Source of the DNA: Erwinia oleae | Lineage (GTDB): Bacteria > Pseudomonadota > Gammaproteobacteria > Enterobacterales > Enterobacteriaceae | Direction: 5' to 3' | Assembly: GCF_000770305.1 (NCBI RefSeq) | Contig: NZ_JNVB01000027.1 | Span: 29,537-93,536, forward strand | DNA length: 64,000 nt | In this document: piece after piece, positions 30,701 to 39,760 of the stretch | How the letters are laid out: every line of letters begins with the position of its first letter | Numbering within the stretch: the stretch's first letter is position 1 | Made by a program: the position numbers and the translations under genes | The notes under the pieces: model-generated | What the model was told of the DNA's origin: nothing | Databases searched by the model: none | The model's input: the letters and a program-made list of their open reading frames with translations, nothing else

Positions 30701-31220
30701 GCAGCGGTAAAGGGTAGCAGTTGCGTCGCCAGAAGTCGGCCGTGGCCTGGCGACGCAAAGGATATTCGTCTTCAATGAGCTGTTGCTCAAACAGCATGCC
30801 AGACTCAAACGCATTAAGATTTAGCATGCGCTGACAGAAGCTGTGAATGGTGAAGATACCCGCATCATCCATCTGCCGCTCAGCAGCAAGCAACGCGGCA
30901 GCAGCCTGAGCAGGATCGGCGATCTGTGCCATCAGCGCCGCCAGCATGGCATCCGACGTGTAGCCACGCAGGCAGGCAATACGTAACTGGTGAATATTGG
31001 CGCGAATACGGCCCCGCAGCTCGGCCGTTGCCGCCTCGGTAAAGGTCACAACCAGGATCTCTTCAACCGAAAGCGGCCTGCTTCTGCCCAGCCCTAGCAG
31101 CAGGCGCAGATAGAGCAGCCCGATAGTAAACGTTTTGCCCGTTCCCGCCGAGGCTTCAATGAGCCTTACGCCATCCAGCGGCAGCGTAAGGGGGTCAAGA
31201 CGTTGGGCTTCTGGCTTCAT
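27705..31220 (-). CDS. recB: RecBCD subunit RecB
   Basis: 3'-5' helicase and nuclease subunit of RecBCD, which processes double-strand ends, responds to Chi and loads RecA. It has 1171 residues (E. coli 1180). Walker A ASAGTGKT is at 23-30 and DEFQDTDPQQ (motif II) lies near 385. The C-terminal nuclease domain has GFIDLVFVWQGKYYLLDYKSN, split here as GFIDLVF then LLDYKSN near residue 1070, carrying the catalytic Asp and Lys. Its start overlaps the ptrA stop by four bases. Confidence 0.95.
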   Translation of the reverse strand: MKPEAQRLDPLTLPLDGVRLIEASAGTGKTFTIGLLYLRLLLGLGRSRPLSVEEILVVTFTEAATAELRGRIRANIHQLRIACLRGYTSDAMLAALMAQIADPAQAAAALLAAERQMDDAGIFTIHSFCQRMLNLNAFESGMLFEQQLIEDEYPLRRQATADFWRRNCYPLPLPIAKVMTQLWQGPEQLLATLYPWLNGEAPAFKYPADVQETLTDRHEKIIARIEAMKSAWLAAGSLHDLIAQSGVDKRSYSSKHLPNWLEKITLWAAEPTEDYAIPKDLERFGQRILFDKTKKGEAPRHPLFDEIDRFLAEPLSLRELVIARALSEIRFATQKEKRLHAQLGFDDLLGRLDSALQQPSGEALAQAIYNRYPVALIDEFQDTDPQQYRIFHRLYGQQQGTLLLIGDPKQAIYAFRGADIFTYMKARNEVSAHYTLDTNWRSSPAMVNSVNRLFSQLNNPFLFSDIPFLTVKPAAKNSALSFTVEGEVQPALRLWLQPGDGVGVSDYQQFMARHCAADICRWLAAGQQGLALIGHGEDQRPVAASDITVLVRSRSEAAIVREALNGLNIPSVYLSNRDSVFTTPEAREMLWLLQAVLAPEQERMLRSALATSIFGLDAPVLDALSQDERAWDALVDEFDRYRQRWLTRGVLPMLREMMTNRQIAENLLVSESGERRLTDLLHLGELLQEASAQLDSPHALVRWLAQEIARPNGQSASQQLRLESDRHLVQIVTVHKSKGLEYPLVWLPFAANYREARAGVYHDRQTWQALLDLREDAESIELAEEERLAEDLRLLYVALTRSVWHCSVGIAPLVKGSRKKEGTSDVHRSAIGFLLQKGEEGDAAMLRTRLAELQSDAIEIVNAEVPSEIPWQPQQDAPGELRSLRIARQLNDDWRVTSYSGLQQHGHPVTFELLPRLDVDAAGEASPQTASQRTPHTFPRGAAPGTFLHGLFENIDFTQPPDEAWMAARLAGQGHDEAWLPVMQQWLTRVLHTPLNDTGVSLSQLAPDKRQVELQFWLPVQQMLRADRLDRLMRHYDPLSAGCPPLNFQQVQGMLKGFIDLVFVWQGKYYLLDYKSNWLGDSGEAYTPQAMALAMQAHRYDLQYQLYTLALHRYLRHRLADYDYEQHFGGVIYLFLRGVDGASDDSGLFRTRPDAEFIAALDALFAGEKPS

Positions 31221-34105
31221 GGCTTATCGCTTTTAACCGGAAACGACTGTTGCAGCGTTGAGACCTCCTGCCAGGTAGTGAAGCCGGAAGGTTTTGCATA
31301 GTCCGCGCTGCCGTGGCGATCGCCGGAAACCTGTGAAAGCAGGGTCAACCCCTGCGGTTCGATTACTGCCCTATGGAAGAAATCCGCCAGCGAGGTCGGC
31401 GTCAGCGCCGCAATACGCTCAATAACTTTCTCCCGCGTATCAAACTGATAGTTGCCGCGGTCAAAATCTTTACTGAAGCGCCCCGCCTCCTCATCCAGCG
31501 TCTGCGGTCGCTGTTTCAGTTCGTTAATCATGGCTTTCTGATACTGGGCAAAATCCTCGTTGCTCAATGCGCGCAGTCGTTTTTCAGCCGTGGGATAAAA
31601 CGCCTGAAAGCGCGAAAGCAGGTAAGCGGGTTGCTTCGTGTTGCTTTGCAGCAGGAAGCCGATACCCCACTGGCGACCAATCGGCATCTGGAAAGAGAAA
31701 ACCGCATAACCCAGTTGTTCTTCCGTACGAAGCTGATTATAGAACCAGGGCTGAACGATCTGGCTGAGCATCGAACTGCTGGCGATACTGTCATACTCGT
31801 TAATACCGAGCGGAACATACAGCGCCGCCAGCGCGGAGTCAGTGCTGCTGCCTTTGCGCTGAAGGTTTGCGGACGTTTTCTTATCTATCGCCAGATACTG
31901 ACTGTGCCACCACTCTTGACCCGCGCACGCCAGTTGTGTTTTAAGCTCTGTTCCCAGGGTTTTAACGCTTTCGGCGCTCATATTACCGATGACCACCAGT
32001 TCAGGCGTGGCATTCTCAAGCAGCATTTTGCGATAGGTTTTAAGGTCGTCAAGCGTGACCTGTGGCACTAGCTTTCGCCGCTCGTTGCGCTGCGTGTAGG
32101 GGATCTGCGACAGCATTTGCGCGGGCTGGATCGCCAGCTCATAGGCTTTGCCTTTATCAGCCGCGTCCAGTCTTTCAAGATACCAGGACTTCGCCTGTTC
32201 AAGCTGCTGCGCGTCGGGCTGGAAGGTGGCATAGCGCGACAGCAGCGTTTTCATCAAATCAGGCAGGCGCTGCGTGAAACCGCTGGCGTTGAATGAGGCG
32301 CCGCCGTTTTCGCTGGTTGAGAAGCTGATGCCGCCAACTGAGGCCTGAGAGTTCAGCTCGTCCAGCGCAAGCCCGGCAAGATAATCATTGAGCGCAAACA
32401 GCACCTGATTTTTTGCCGTACCGACAGCGGCCTTGTTACGCAGGGTCAGCGTAATATTCGCTTTGGGATCGTCGGCGTGGAACTGGCTTGGCATATAAAA
32501 CACTCTCAGCCCCGGCTGGTTTACTAACTCTTCAGGATGGGCATACTTTTTACCGGGTTTAATCAGCGTGAAATCATCAGGGATATAGGGATTCAGCACC
32601 GGCAGCGAAAGCGCAATTTTGGCGCTGGCGGCCTGCCAGTCGGAAAACTGCTTCGCGCTGATTTTGTCGACCTGATAAGGCGCATTAACAAAATAGGCCG
32701 TTTTGTTATGTGGCTCATTCGGGCTGATATACCAGATGCGCGCTGACTGCGGCGTCATACCGTCAAGTCGTGCCTGAATAGCTTGCGGATCGTAGCGATC
32801 GGCGCGATATGGCGCATCAAGCGTATCGGCAACCGGAACACGTAGCATCATGTCGGCGAGCCACTCAATATAGTCCATGTCGCGGGTAATAGAGGGATAG
32901 CGGAAATCCAGCGCCAGTACGTTAGCCACTTCGTCGAAATAGCGTTTATCGATACCGTCGCTCCGCAGCTTATTCAGATAGCTGAAAATGGCAGCGATAA
33001 TCCGATCGCGTTCGGCAAGCCCTTTGTCGGTAAGCGAAACGGAAATAGAAAAGACGCCGCCGTTGCGGTCAACGACCGGATCGGCGCCCGCATCGATTGA
33101 ATCCGCCAGGCCATTGCTTTGCAGCCAGTCGGACAAGGTGTTTTTGCTTCGGTTGCCAATCAGGTAGGCAATGAGCGTATCGGTTTTACTACGGAATTTG
33201 TCACTGTTGTTTTCAATACGAAACTCCACTTTAAGCTGCTTGCGCGGCTGGGCGGGCACATAATGAATAATGATGCCTTTTTGCTTATCGGTAACCACTG
33301 GCACGGAAATATCAGGCACCGTGGCATCGTGATTTTCAACACGCCCAAACGTCGATGTGGCAATCTTTTGCAGTTCATCCATTGGTTTGCTGCTGTAGAT
33401 AACCGCTTTCATCAGGTTGGCGGAGTAGTAGCGCTGATAAAAAGCCGTCAGGGCGTCATGCAGCTTACCGTCCGGTTTATCCTTCAGCGTCTCCAGATTA
33501 CCACCGGAAAATAGCGATGAAGGATGTGCCGGGTTCAGCGTTTCTGCGCCGACCTGCGCCATACGCAGCCCGTCACGTGAGCGTGCCATGGTCAGTTCCG
33601 CATTGACCGCATGACGTTCGCGATCCGCATTAACCGGATCGAGCAGGGGCTCAGCGATGGCATCAGCCAGCCGGTCAACCGCAGGCTGGAGGGCATCATT
33701 TTCCACTTCGAGATAAAAGGCAGTGCGGTAAGAGGCGGTGCTGGCGTTATGACTGCCGCCGTGCTTTTTCAGGAACTCAGCGAGGTTATCCGGTTCAGGA
33801 TAGCGTTTCGAACCCATCAGCACCATATGTTCAAGATAGTGGGCCAGCCCCTGCTGATTGCGCGGATTCTCCAACGAGCCAACAGGAATAGCCAGCGCGG
33901 AGAGCGATTTGGTCGCCTGCGGGTCGGATACCAACAGCACCGTCATGCCGTTGTCTAGGCGAATTGCCTGATACTGACGCGGATCTTTCTCACTTTTGCC
34001 GATTGTATCAGGAGTCGGCTGCCACCCTGACTGTGCCTGAGTGGGCGAACACCAAAAAGCAAAAAGCAGAACAAAACTGCTTAACCACACTGCATTGCGA
34101 AACAT
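31217..34105 (-). CDS. ptrA: Protease III (pitrilysin) PtrA
   Basis: Periplasmic M16 zinc metalloprotease that degrades small peptides, encoded between recC and recB as in E. coli. It has 962 residues, the same as E. coli. A signal peptide likely ends after PTQA (residue 24). The inverted zinc motif HYLEH is at 89-93, with the distal glutamate expected near 169 (NAELTMARS). The C-terminal half has the inactive M16 domains. It shares a four-base overlap with recB, so a periplasmic protease and a DNA repair subunit are translated in tandem. Confidence 0.95.
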   Translation of the reverse strand: MFRNAVWLSSFVLLFAFWCSPTQAQSGWQPTPDTIGKSEKDPRQYQAIRLDNGMTVLLVSDPQATKSLSALAIPVGSLENPRNQQGLAHYLEHMVLMGSKRYPEPDNLAEFLKKHGGSHNASTASYRTAFYLEVENDALQPAVDRLADAIAEPLLDPVNADRERHAVNAELTMARSRDGLRMAQVGAETLNPAHPSSLFSGGNLETLKDKPDGKLHDALTAFYQRYYSANLMKAVIYSSKPMDELQKIATSTFGRVENHDATVPDISVPVVTDKQKGIIIHYVPAQPRKQLKVEFRIENNSDKFRSKTDTLIAYLIGNRSKNTLSDWLQSNGLADSIDAGADPVVDRNGGVFSISVSLTDKGLAERDRIIAAIFSYLNKLRSDGIDKRYFDEVANVLALDFRYPSITRDMDYIEWLADMMLRVPVADTLDAPYRADRYDPQAIQARLDGMTPQSARIWYISPNEPHNKTAYFVNAPYQVDKISAKQFSDWQAASAKIALSLPVLNPYIPDDFTLIKPGKKYAHPEELVNQPGLRVFYMPSQFHADDPKANITLTLRNKAAVGTAKNQVLFALNDYLAGLALDELNSQASVGGISFSTSENGGASFNASGFTQRLPDLMKTLLSRYATFQPDAQQLEQAKSWYLERLDAADKGKAYELAIQPAQMLSQIPYTQRNERRKLVPQVTLDDLKTYRKMLLENATPELVVIGNMSAESVKTLGTELKTQLACAGQEWWHSQYLAIDKKTSANLQRKGSSTDSALAALYVPLGINEYDSIASSSMLSQIVQPWFYNQLRTEEQLGYAVFSFQMPIGRQWGIGFLLQSNTKQPAYLLSRFQAFYPTAEKRLRALSNEDFAQYQKAMINELKQRPQTLDEEAGRFSKDFDRGNYQFDTREKVIERIAALTPTSLADFFHRAVIEPQGLTLLSQVSGDRHGSADYAKPSGFTTWQEVSTLQQSFPVKSDKP

Positions 34106-34298
34106 CGAAACTCCTTGAAGGTCTTTTCTTTTCTCTGTCCGGTATCAGGGATCGCGCGCCAGGCGCGATGACTCTGAAAATTTATTTTCCGGCTGTGTAC
34201 AGAAAGTAAATTTTAAGCGTGAAATAGTTATAAAGTAACACTACAGCAACTTTTGCGGAATGTCGTCAAAAGTTGGCCTGCCGTCTCATACGAAGCCA

Positions 34299-37200
34299 TT
34301 ATGTCCTGGCGCCTTTATCATTCATTTGTAGCAGCGGCAGCAGCCAGGTTTCCGCGTTGCGTGCGATCTCTTCCATCCTGTCGTCGTCAAGATTACGGAA
34401 CAGGCGCGAAAGATAAGGATCGGTGCCTTCGCCTTCAAACTGAAAACTCCCTTGCCAGGCTTGTAAAAGCTTGATGCGCGCTTTTGCACGGGCGCTGTCA
34501 TCACGCACAATTACTGAATTTTTTTCGTCATAGCTGGCTTCAAGCCAGGCGCTTCCCGCTTTTGGCAGAAGCAGAAGTGGCGCGCTCATCCCCGAAAGAT
34601 AACCTTCAACATATCGCGCCAGCCATTCCGCGGCCTGCTCCGCTGTCAGCGCGTGAAAGCAAAACTGGCTCTCTTTACGACCAAACATGCGGCTTGTTCC
34701 CTTACCGCCCAGCGTGCAGTAAACCAGATGTTCAAGCCAGAGAGCCAGCCCATCGGTAAGGTTCAGATGGCCCGGTCGCCAGCGCAGCAGACCATCATCC
34801 TGCACCTGTTGTAGCCACCCGTTCACCTGTACGCCGCCCGACTTCAGGTTTATTTCCCAGCTAACGGCCTCTTTACGTTGCGCACTCACCCGGCTGGCCA
34901 GCTCCGACATCTCGTCTGATTGCTCCTGCCAGAACAGTTCTCCCCACGCTCCGTAAGGAAGCTGTCCCGCTGCGCGCTGGCGTGCATAGAGGAGTTCGCC
35001 AGGACGGTCCTCAATAAGGGTGTTAAGCAACTGCATATTGAGCTGATAGCGGCTTAAATTATCGAGAGTAAAAGGCTCTGCATCCGGCAAATCCGTCTCT
35101 TCTAAATGAAAACTGACGCCAAGCCGCTGATTGAAAAAGGCACGTACCGGATGACGCCAGAACCGCAGCAGCTGCTCAAAACCTACCTCGCTGATTTCAG
35201 GCGCTGGCAACGTCTGCATAAAGGGCGGATGCGCGGTGCCACTGGCGCTCGCCGCAGGTAACCACTCAGCCGCATAGCTCTGAAAACGCGAATGCGAAGA
35301 GAAGTTTTCGGCAGCGAAAGGCATGCGGCTGTGCAGATGCTGAATATGGTCCGCAACTTTTTTTGCGCTGCTGTCCACGTCGAGTTCCACATCCTCTGCC
35401 AGGCAAAAACTCTGGCTGATATAGTCCACCAGTTCACTGACCAGCACCGAGGGAAAACGCTTCGCATTATCCTGGATGGTGCGGCCGATATAGCTGATAT
35501 AGAGCTGCTGCTGCGCCGAGTTAATCGCTTCAAGAAACAGATAGCGATCGTCCTCACGGCGGCTGCGGTCGCCTTTTTGCGGCTGCTGGCTTATCAGATC
35601 AAAACCCAGCGGCGGCTGCACTCGTGGGTAAGCACCATCGTTCATACCCAGCAGGCAAACGACCTTGAAAGGTATCGAGCGCATCGGCATCAGGGTACAA
35701 AAATTTACCGGCCCGGCGAGAAAGCGCTGGCTTACCCGCTCCTTATCCAACCGGGCCGAAAGCTCGTCACGCAGCAACGAAAGCGGGATCGCCTGCCGAC
35801 AACCGGCCTGGATGCCATCGCCGATGGTTGTTTTCCACTGTTCTTCAATCAGAGCCAGCGCCGCTTCGGTATCGGCATCGCCGCTGAAAAAGTCATCCGT
35901 CAGTTCACGGCACAACGGCAGCCAGCTTTCCAGATCGCGTGCCGCTAACATTGTTTCACGCCAGTGACGCAGGCGCATCAGCAGCTCGGCCAGATAACCC
36001 GCCAGTTCGGCAATTAAGCCGCTGCTTTCGTCATAGGGCAAAATGCCCTGCCAGTCTCCGGCTTCGCTGTTCATCGCGTAACCCAGCAGCATTCGCGACA
36101 GGCCAAATTGCCACGTGTGCTGCCCGGTCGGAGTAAGATCCAGGTCGCGTACCGTCTCATCATCCAGCCCCCAGCGAATACCTGACTCATTAACCCAGTT
36201 CCGCAGGCGTTTAAGGCCCTCTTCATCAATCGAGAAGCGGCTTGCAATGGCAGGAACTTCCAGCAGCGCCAGCACTTCACCGGAGGTAAAACGGCTTTCA
36301 GGCAGGGTAAGAAGCGTGATAAAGGCCTGTAGCGCCGGATGCGCCTGGCTGGCCCGACGGTCAGATATGGCAAAGGGCAGGTAACGCTCCGCAGGAGCAT
36401 TACCAAAAACCGCCTGGATAAAAGGCGCATAGGTATCAATGTCCGCAACCATCACGATGATATCGCGCGGCAGCAGCGCGGGTTGCTGCGCCATCATCTC
36501 CAACAGCCTGTCCTGGAGCACTTCGATCTCACGCTGCGGGCTATGGCAGAGGTGAATACTCACGGAGCGATCCTCATGAGCAAGCAGACGCTTACGCCGG
36601 CTGTTCTCCCACTCCTCGGCTTTCAACCCGATAACGGCATGATCCTCAAGTTCAAGCATGTCCCGCTGAAGAGACTGCAACAGCGTGGCGGGTTCAATAT
36701 CGACAAAGGCGTCGATTTCCCGGCACTCCATCTGCGCAAGTAAAAAAAGGTTATCTCTTCCCAACTTGCCCCATGAGGCCAGCAACGGGTTGCTTAACTG
36801 CTGTTCACCCTGTTCGTTAAACAGCCCGGATGCATCGTCCTGACGAAACAGCGCGCTTTCATGCTGCTGCTGATAGTGCTGGCGTCGGCGGCTTTGCAGT
36901 TTCGCCAGAAAAGCATAGTCCTGGATATCGCCCCAGTAGTGGCGGCAGGGATTCGTAAACAGCAGATGAACATCAATGTGCCTGCCCAACGCCTGGAGCG
37001 CCTGGAGATAGACCGGCGGTAGCGCAGAGATGCCGCAGATAAAGACGCGATCCGGCAAGCCGGCAGGGCGAACGCGACTTTTTTCAAGGGCCGATATAAA
37101 GCGAGCGTAGAGATTTGCGCGATGCCAGCCAGGCTGCCCAAGCTGTCGGGTATAATCAACCAGCGCTCTCCAGAGCGGAGCCTGCCAGCGCTGAGCCTCA

Positions 37201-37679
37201 TCAAGCCCTTCAATAAGCTGGCCCTTCTCCCAGCTGTTCAGCCATTCAGCACGATAAACCAGATACTGATCGAAGAGATCGGCAACGCGCGAGGCGAGTT
37301 GGAACAGCTTGCGCTTGTCATCATCGTCGATGAGATAATGCTGAAGCGCAGCAAACTCAGGCTGCGTCAGCATCTCTGGCAGAATAGCCATCAGCTTCCA
37401 GCTCATGCCGGATTGAGTAAAAGCGCTCTCTTCCGGGATGTCGGGAAGAACACGCATAAACATTTCCCATATAAAGCTGGCAGGCAGGGGAAAGGTGATA
37501 TTTGCGGCGATACCAAACTCAGTAGCCAGCGACATCTGTAGCCACTGCGCCATACCGTGACTCTGAACCAGAATCACCTCCTGCCGGAACGGGTCGCGTA
37601 GCGGCTGATTTTCAATCTGCCATGCCGCCAGCGTTTTCAATAAATCCAGCTGATTTGAGTGGTAAACCGTAAACATCAC
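34299..37679 (-). CDS. recC: RecBCD subunit RecC
   Basis: Scaffold subunit of RecBCD that recognises Chi in the 3' strand through degenerate helicase and nuclease folds. It has 1126 residues (E. coli 1122). Typical segments are the start MFTVYHSNQLDLLKTL, then HGMAQWLQM and DDRYLFLEAINSA. As in the family, no intact Walker A is seen. It is upstream of ptrA with a 193-base gap that may hold a separate ptrA promoter. Confidence 0.95.
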   Translation of the reverse strand: MMFTVYHSNQLDLLKTLAAWQIENQPLRDPFRQEVILVQSHGMAQWLQMSLATEFGIAANITFPLPASFIWEMFMRVLPDIPEESAFTQSGMSWKLMAILPEMLTQPEFAALQHYLIDDDDKRKLFQLASRVADLFDQYLVYRAEWLNSWEKGQLIEGLDEAQRWQAPLWRALVDYTRQLGQPGWHRANLYARFISALEKSRVRPAGLPDRVFICGISALPPVYLQALQALGRHIDVHLLFTNPCRHYWGDIQDYAFLAKLQSRRRQHYQQQHESALFRQDDASGLFNEQGEQQLSNPLLASWGKLGRDNLFLLAQMECREIDAFVDIEPATLLQSLQRDMLELEDHAVIGLKAEEWENSRRKRLLAHEDRSVSIHLCHSPQREIEVLQDRLLEMMAQQPALLPRDIIVMVADIDTYAPFIQAVFGNAPAERYLPFAISDRRASQAHPALQAFITLLTLPESRFTSGEVLALLEVPAIASRFSIDEEGLKRLRNWVNESGIRWGLDDETVRDLDLTPTGQHTWQFGLSRMLLGYAMNSEAGDWQGILPYDESSGLIAELAGYLAELLMRLRHWRETMLAARDLESWLPLCRELTDDFFSGDADTEAALALIEEQWKTTIGDGIQAGCRQAIPLSLLRDELSARLDKERVSQRFLAGPVNFCTLMPMRSIPFKVVCLLGMNDGAYPRVQPPLGFDLISQQPQKGDRSRREDDRYLFLEAINSAQQQLYISYIGRTIQDNAKRFPSVLVSELVDYISQSFCLAEDVELDVDSSAKKVADHIQHLHSRMPFAAENFSSHSRFQSYAAEWLPAASASGTAHPPFMQTLPAPEISEVGFEQLLRFWRHPVRAFFNQRLGVSFHLEETDLPDAEPFTLDNLSRYQLNMQLLNTLIEDRPGELLYARQRAAGQLPYGAWGELFWQEQSDEMSELASRVSAQRKEAVSWEINLKSGGVQVNGWLQQVQDDGLLRWRPGHLNLTDGLALWLEHLVYCTLGGKGTSRMFGRKESQFCFHALTAEQAAEWLARYVEGYLSGMSAPLLLLPKAGSAWLEASYDEKNSVIVRDDSARAKARIKLLQAWQGSFQFEGEGTDPYLSRLFRNLDDDRMEEIARNAETWLLPLLQMNDKGART

Positions 37680-37769
37680 TGCTCCTGAATGCGCTATTTC
37701 GCTTTGCGCGAATACTGTAACCCTTCCGAAGCCGCTTGCAAATTAAAGGGGCTAACAATGCGATGAAGA

Positions 37770-38075
37770 CTACGGGCAGACTAATAACGTCAGCTCCGCT
37801 TCACGCCCGGCAGGGCTTGTTACGTTCGCCGTTTGTAGCTGGCACCCATGCGGACCGGGCCGGGAGGAGAGTTCACTCCGCCATTCCGGGGCCTGATAGC
37901 CTTCGAAGCGCTGCCAGGCCAGACGCAGGGCATTTCGCTGTTGAGTCTGCAATTCGAATCCTTTCGCCAGCGCTAACTGATACTGCATAAGCGCCGTGGT
38001 GCTCAGCGAGAAAAGCAGTAGCGCAAACAGCGTTTCAGGCAGGCTGAAACCATGCTGATTATTCATCTGGCTCAC
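37770..38075 (-). CDS. ppdC: Prepilin-like protein PpdC
   Basis: Type II secretion/type IV pilin-like minor pseudopilin. After a short leader the prepilin-peptidase motif is HG|FSLPETL followed by a hydrophobic helix (FALLLFSLSTTALM). The rest is short (about 100 residues) with two cysteines. The start is uncertain: GTG 38075 is preceded by AGGAAAAG at good spacing and gives a nine-residue leader; ATG 38066 is possible; the frame is open to 38093. It overlaps the end of ygdB. Confidence 0.8.
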   Translation of the reverse strand: MSQMNNQHGFSLPETLFALLLFSLSTTALMQYQLALAKGFELQTQQRNALRLAWQRFEGYQAPEWRSELSSRPGPHGCQLQTANVTSPAGREAELTLLVCP

Positions 38076-38484
38076 ACATCTTTTCCTGAGCAAGCGGGCA
38101 ATAATCTATCCAGCCATGCGGTACCGGCATCATTTTTGCGGGTTCGCTGCCCGGTATCATCCACTGAAAATGCGCCACGCTGCCGGGCCCGCTATCGCCG
38201 CGCATAAGATAACTCTCTGCTGTTAAACCTCTCAGGCAGGCCCGCCAGCGGTATATATTCTCTGTTTGACAATACCAGCTGTCATCCTTCGCAGACCATT
38301 GCCGTTTTGAACCCCACGCCAGCGCTGAAGCGGCAAGGCTGTATTGACGTATATAGCGACTCTCTTTTACCACCACGCTCAAAGAATCATCAAGCTGTCT
38401 GCGCGTTGCGTGTAGCAAAGTTGCTGACATCATTAACAGCAGGATCACCGCTATCAGCAAGCCACCTCCTTGTTGTTCCTTCAC
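38059..38484 (-). CDS. ygdB: YgdB, pseudopilin-operon protein
   Basis: Protein of 141 residues with an N-terminal pilin-like helix (GGGLLIAVILLLMMSATLLHA) but a GG|GLL cleavage region rather than G|F. It is probably the GspK/PilX-like member of the pseudopilin set. Two cysteine pairs occur in the globular part. It is translationally coupled to ppdB by an ATGA overlap and overlaps ppdC at its 3' end. Function is unproven; E. coli YgdB is 135 residues. Confidence 0.85.
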   Translation of the reverse strand: MKEQQGGGLLIAVILLLMMSATLLHATRRQLDDSLSVVVKESRYIRQYSLAASALAWGSKRQWSAKDDSWYCQTENIYRWRACLRGLTAESYLMRGDSGPGSVAHFQWMIPGSEPAKMMPVPHGWIDYCPLAQEKMCEPDE

Positions 38485-39026
38485 AGGTTCACCGCCGTTA
38501 TCCAGCGTTCCGTTACAACAGGCTGCTGCGGGAAAGCCTTCGCATAGCCGCTCAGCGTCAAACGAACTTGTCTTCCATGCCGGACGATGCGGAAATCGCT
38601 TATTACCATTACTGCCGGATCGTTAAGTTTTTCCCAGCCTGCGCCATCGCAGCGGTCAACGCCTCGCTGCACTTCCAGATTTCCTCCGCGAAGACGATAG
38701 CCATAGAAGTCGCTGTCGTCCCGCTCCACCGCGTCCCATTTGCCGTTGCTGTTTTCATCCCATCGAACCAGCAGACACGTGCCTGAAATGCCCTCTGCTT
38801 TCAGTGCGTCGCCCTGACACTCTCCGCGACAATATCCCGCGCGGCGCACCGCTTTCTCCAGCGTATTAGTCATTTGCTGCATCTCTTCCTTTAGCTGAAA
38901 CATCGTCAGGCTGCGAAGGTTGTACATCTGTAACAGAGGCAACATGCGTGCCGCGCCTATCATCAACGTGCTGCCAATGGCAAGCGCTATCAGCATCTCA
39001 GGCAGCGTGAACCCTGATGTTTTCAC
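38481..39026 (-). CDS. ppdB: Prepilin-like protein PpdB
   Basis: GspJ/PilW-like minor pseudopilin of about 181 residues. The cleavage site SG|FTLPEML is followed by a hydrophobic helix with the conserved Glu at +5. I take GTG 39026 as the start: it overlaps the ppdA stop as GTGA, has GGGGAAGGG upstream, and gives a short basic leader (VKTSG). The frame is open to 39053, but that would mean a 31-base overlap and an untypical leader. A Cys pair (CRGEC) lies near residue 72. Confidence 0.87.
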   Translation of the reverse strand: MKTSGFTLPEMLIALAIGSTLMIGAARMLPLLQMYNLRSLTMFQLKEEMQQMTNTLEKAVRRAGYCRGECQGDALKAEGISGTCLLVRWDENSNGKWDAVERDDSDFYGYRLRGGNLEVQRGVDRCDGAGWEKLNDPAVMVISDFRIVRHGRQVRLTLSGYAKAFPQQPVVTERWITAVNL

Positions 39027-39484
39027 GGACACCCTTCCCCTTCCGGCTGGCAAACGCGTACCCGCCCACGGGAGGAGATAATAATGTGGCGCTCGCCCGC
39101 CGCACCGGCGATAACCACTCTGCCCGGCTTCGCCACGTTTCGCCGTCCGTAAAATCCCACGTCGTCAGTTAGCGAGAGCAGCGTAATCCCCTGCCAGGCC
39201 GCATTAACCCATCGCGAGCTTTTGCCCGAGCAGTCTGCCAAAGGTTTCCCGCTGCCCAGGCACCATTTATCGCCTTTTTTTGCCCAGAGCAGCCGCGATT
39301 CATTAAGCCAGTTTGCCTCGCTGCGTTGACGCAGCAAAAAAAGCTGTATCTGTCGGGCTGCGTCATTCAGGCGCTGCCGTTGCTGCCATCCTTGCCAGCC
39401 CGCAACGCTGGCAATGCCCAGCACGCTGGCGATGATCATGACGATAAGCACTTCCATCAGGGTAAATCCGTAAGCGTTTTTCAT
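39023..39484 (-). CDS. ppdA: Prepilin-like protein PpdA
   Basis: GspH/FimT-like pseudopilin of 153 residues with a textbook type III signal: leader MKNAYG, cleavage G|FTLMEVLIVM, Glu at +5 and a long hydrophobic helix. It is first of the ppdA-ppdB-ygdB-ppdC operon, in which each gene overlaps the next. The prepilin peptidase and assembly ATPase are not in the window. In E. coli these proteins can prime type IV pilus or secretion fibres. Confidence 0.9.
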   Translation of the reverse strand: MKNAYGFTLMEVLIVMIIASVLGIASVAGWQGWQQRQRLNDAARQIQLFLLRQRSEANWLNESRLLWAKKGDKWCLGSGKPLADCSGKSSRWVNAAWQGITLLSLTDDVGFYGRRNVAKPGRVVIAGAAGERHIIISSRGRVRVCQPEGEGCP

Positions 39485-39721
39485 GCTGCCACTTTTCCAG
39501 TTTGCTGGCGGCGTCGCCAGTCAAAATAGCGCTTCATGCGAGCCTTCTTCAGCGAAAATTTTACGTTTTCATTAACGCAGCAATGGTTTTGCGAAGCCTC
39601 TCGCAATGAGACGAATAACCGAAAAAAAACTTAGTAATCCGCTGAGTGGAGATATAGGGTGAAGCCCCATGCAAGGCATGCAGAATAAAGGACGAGAAAG
39701 ATGATGGGCGCAGGAAGGCAC

Positions 39722-39754
39722 AAAACGGCAGAGGCGGAGCGGCGCCGCCTCTGC
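39722..39754 (-). terminator. Terminator after thyA
   Basis: GCAGAGGCGG (39728-39737) and CCGCCTCTGC (39745-39754) form a perfect 10-bp stem with a 7-base loop. On the minus strand it is followed by CGTTTTG. It lies just past the thyA stop and before ppdA, separating the two transcripts. Confidence 0.75.
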
Positions 39755-39760
39755 GCGGGA

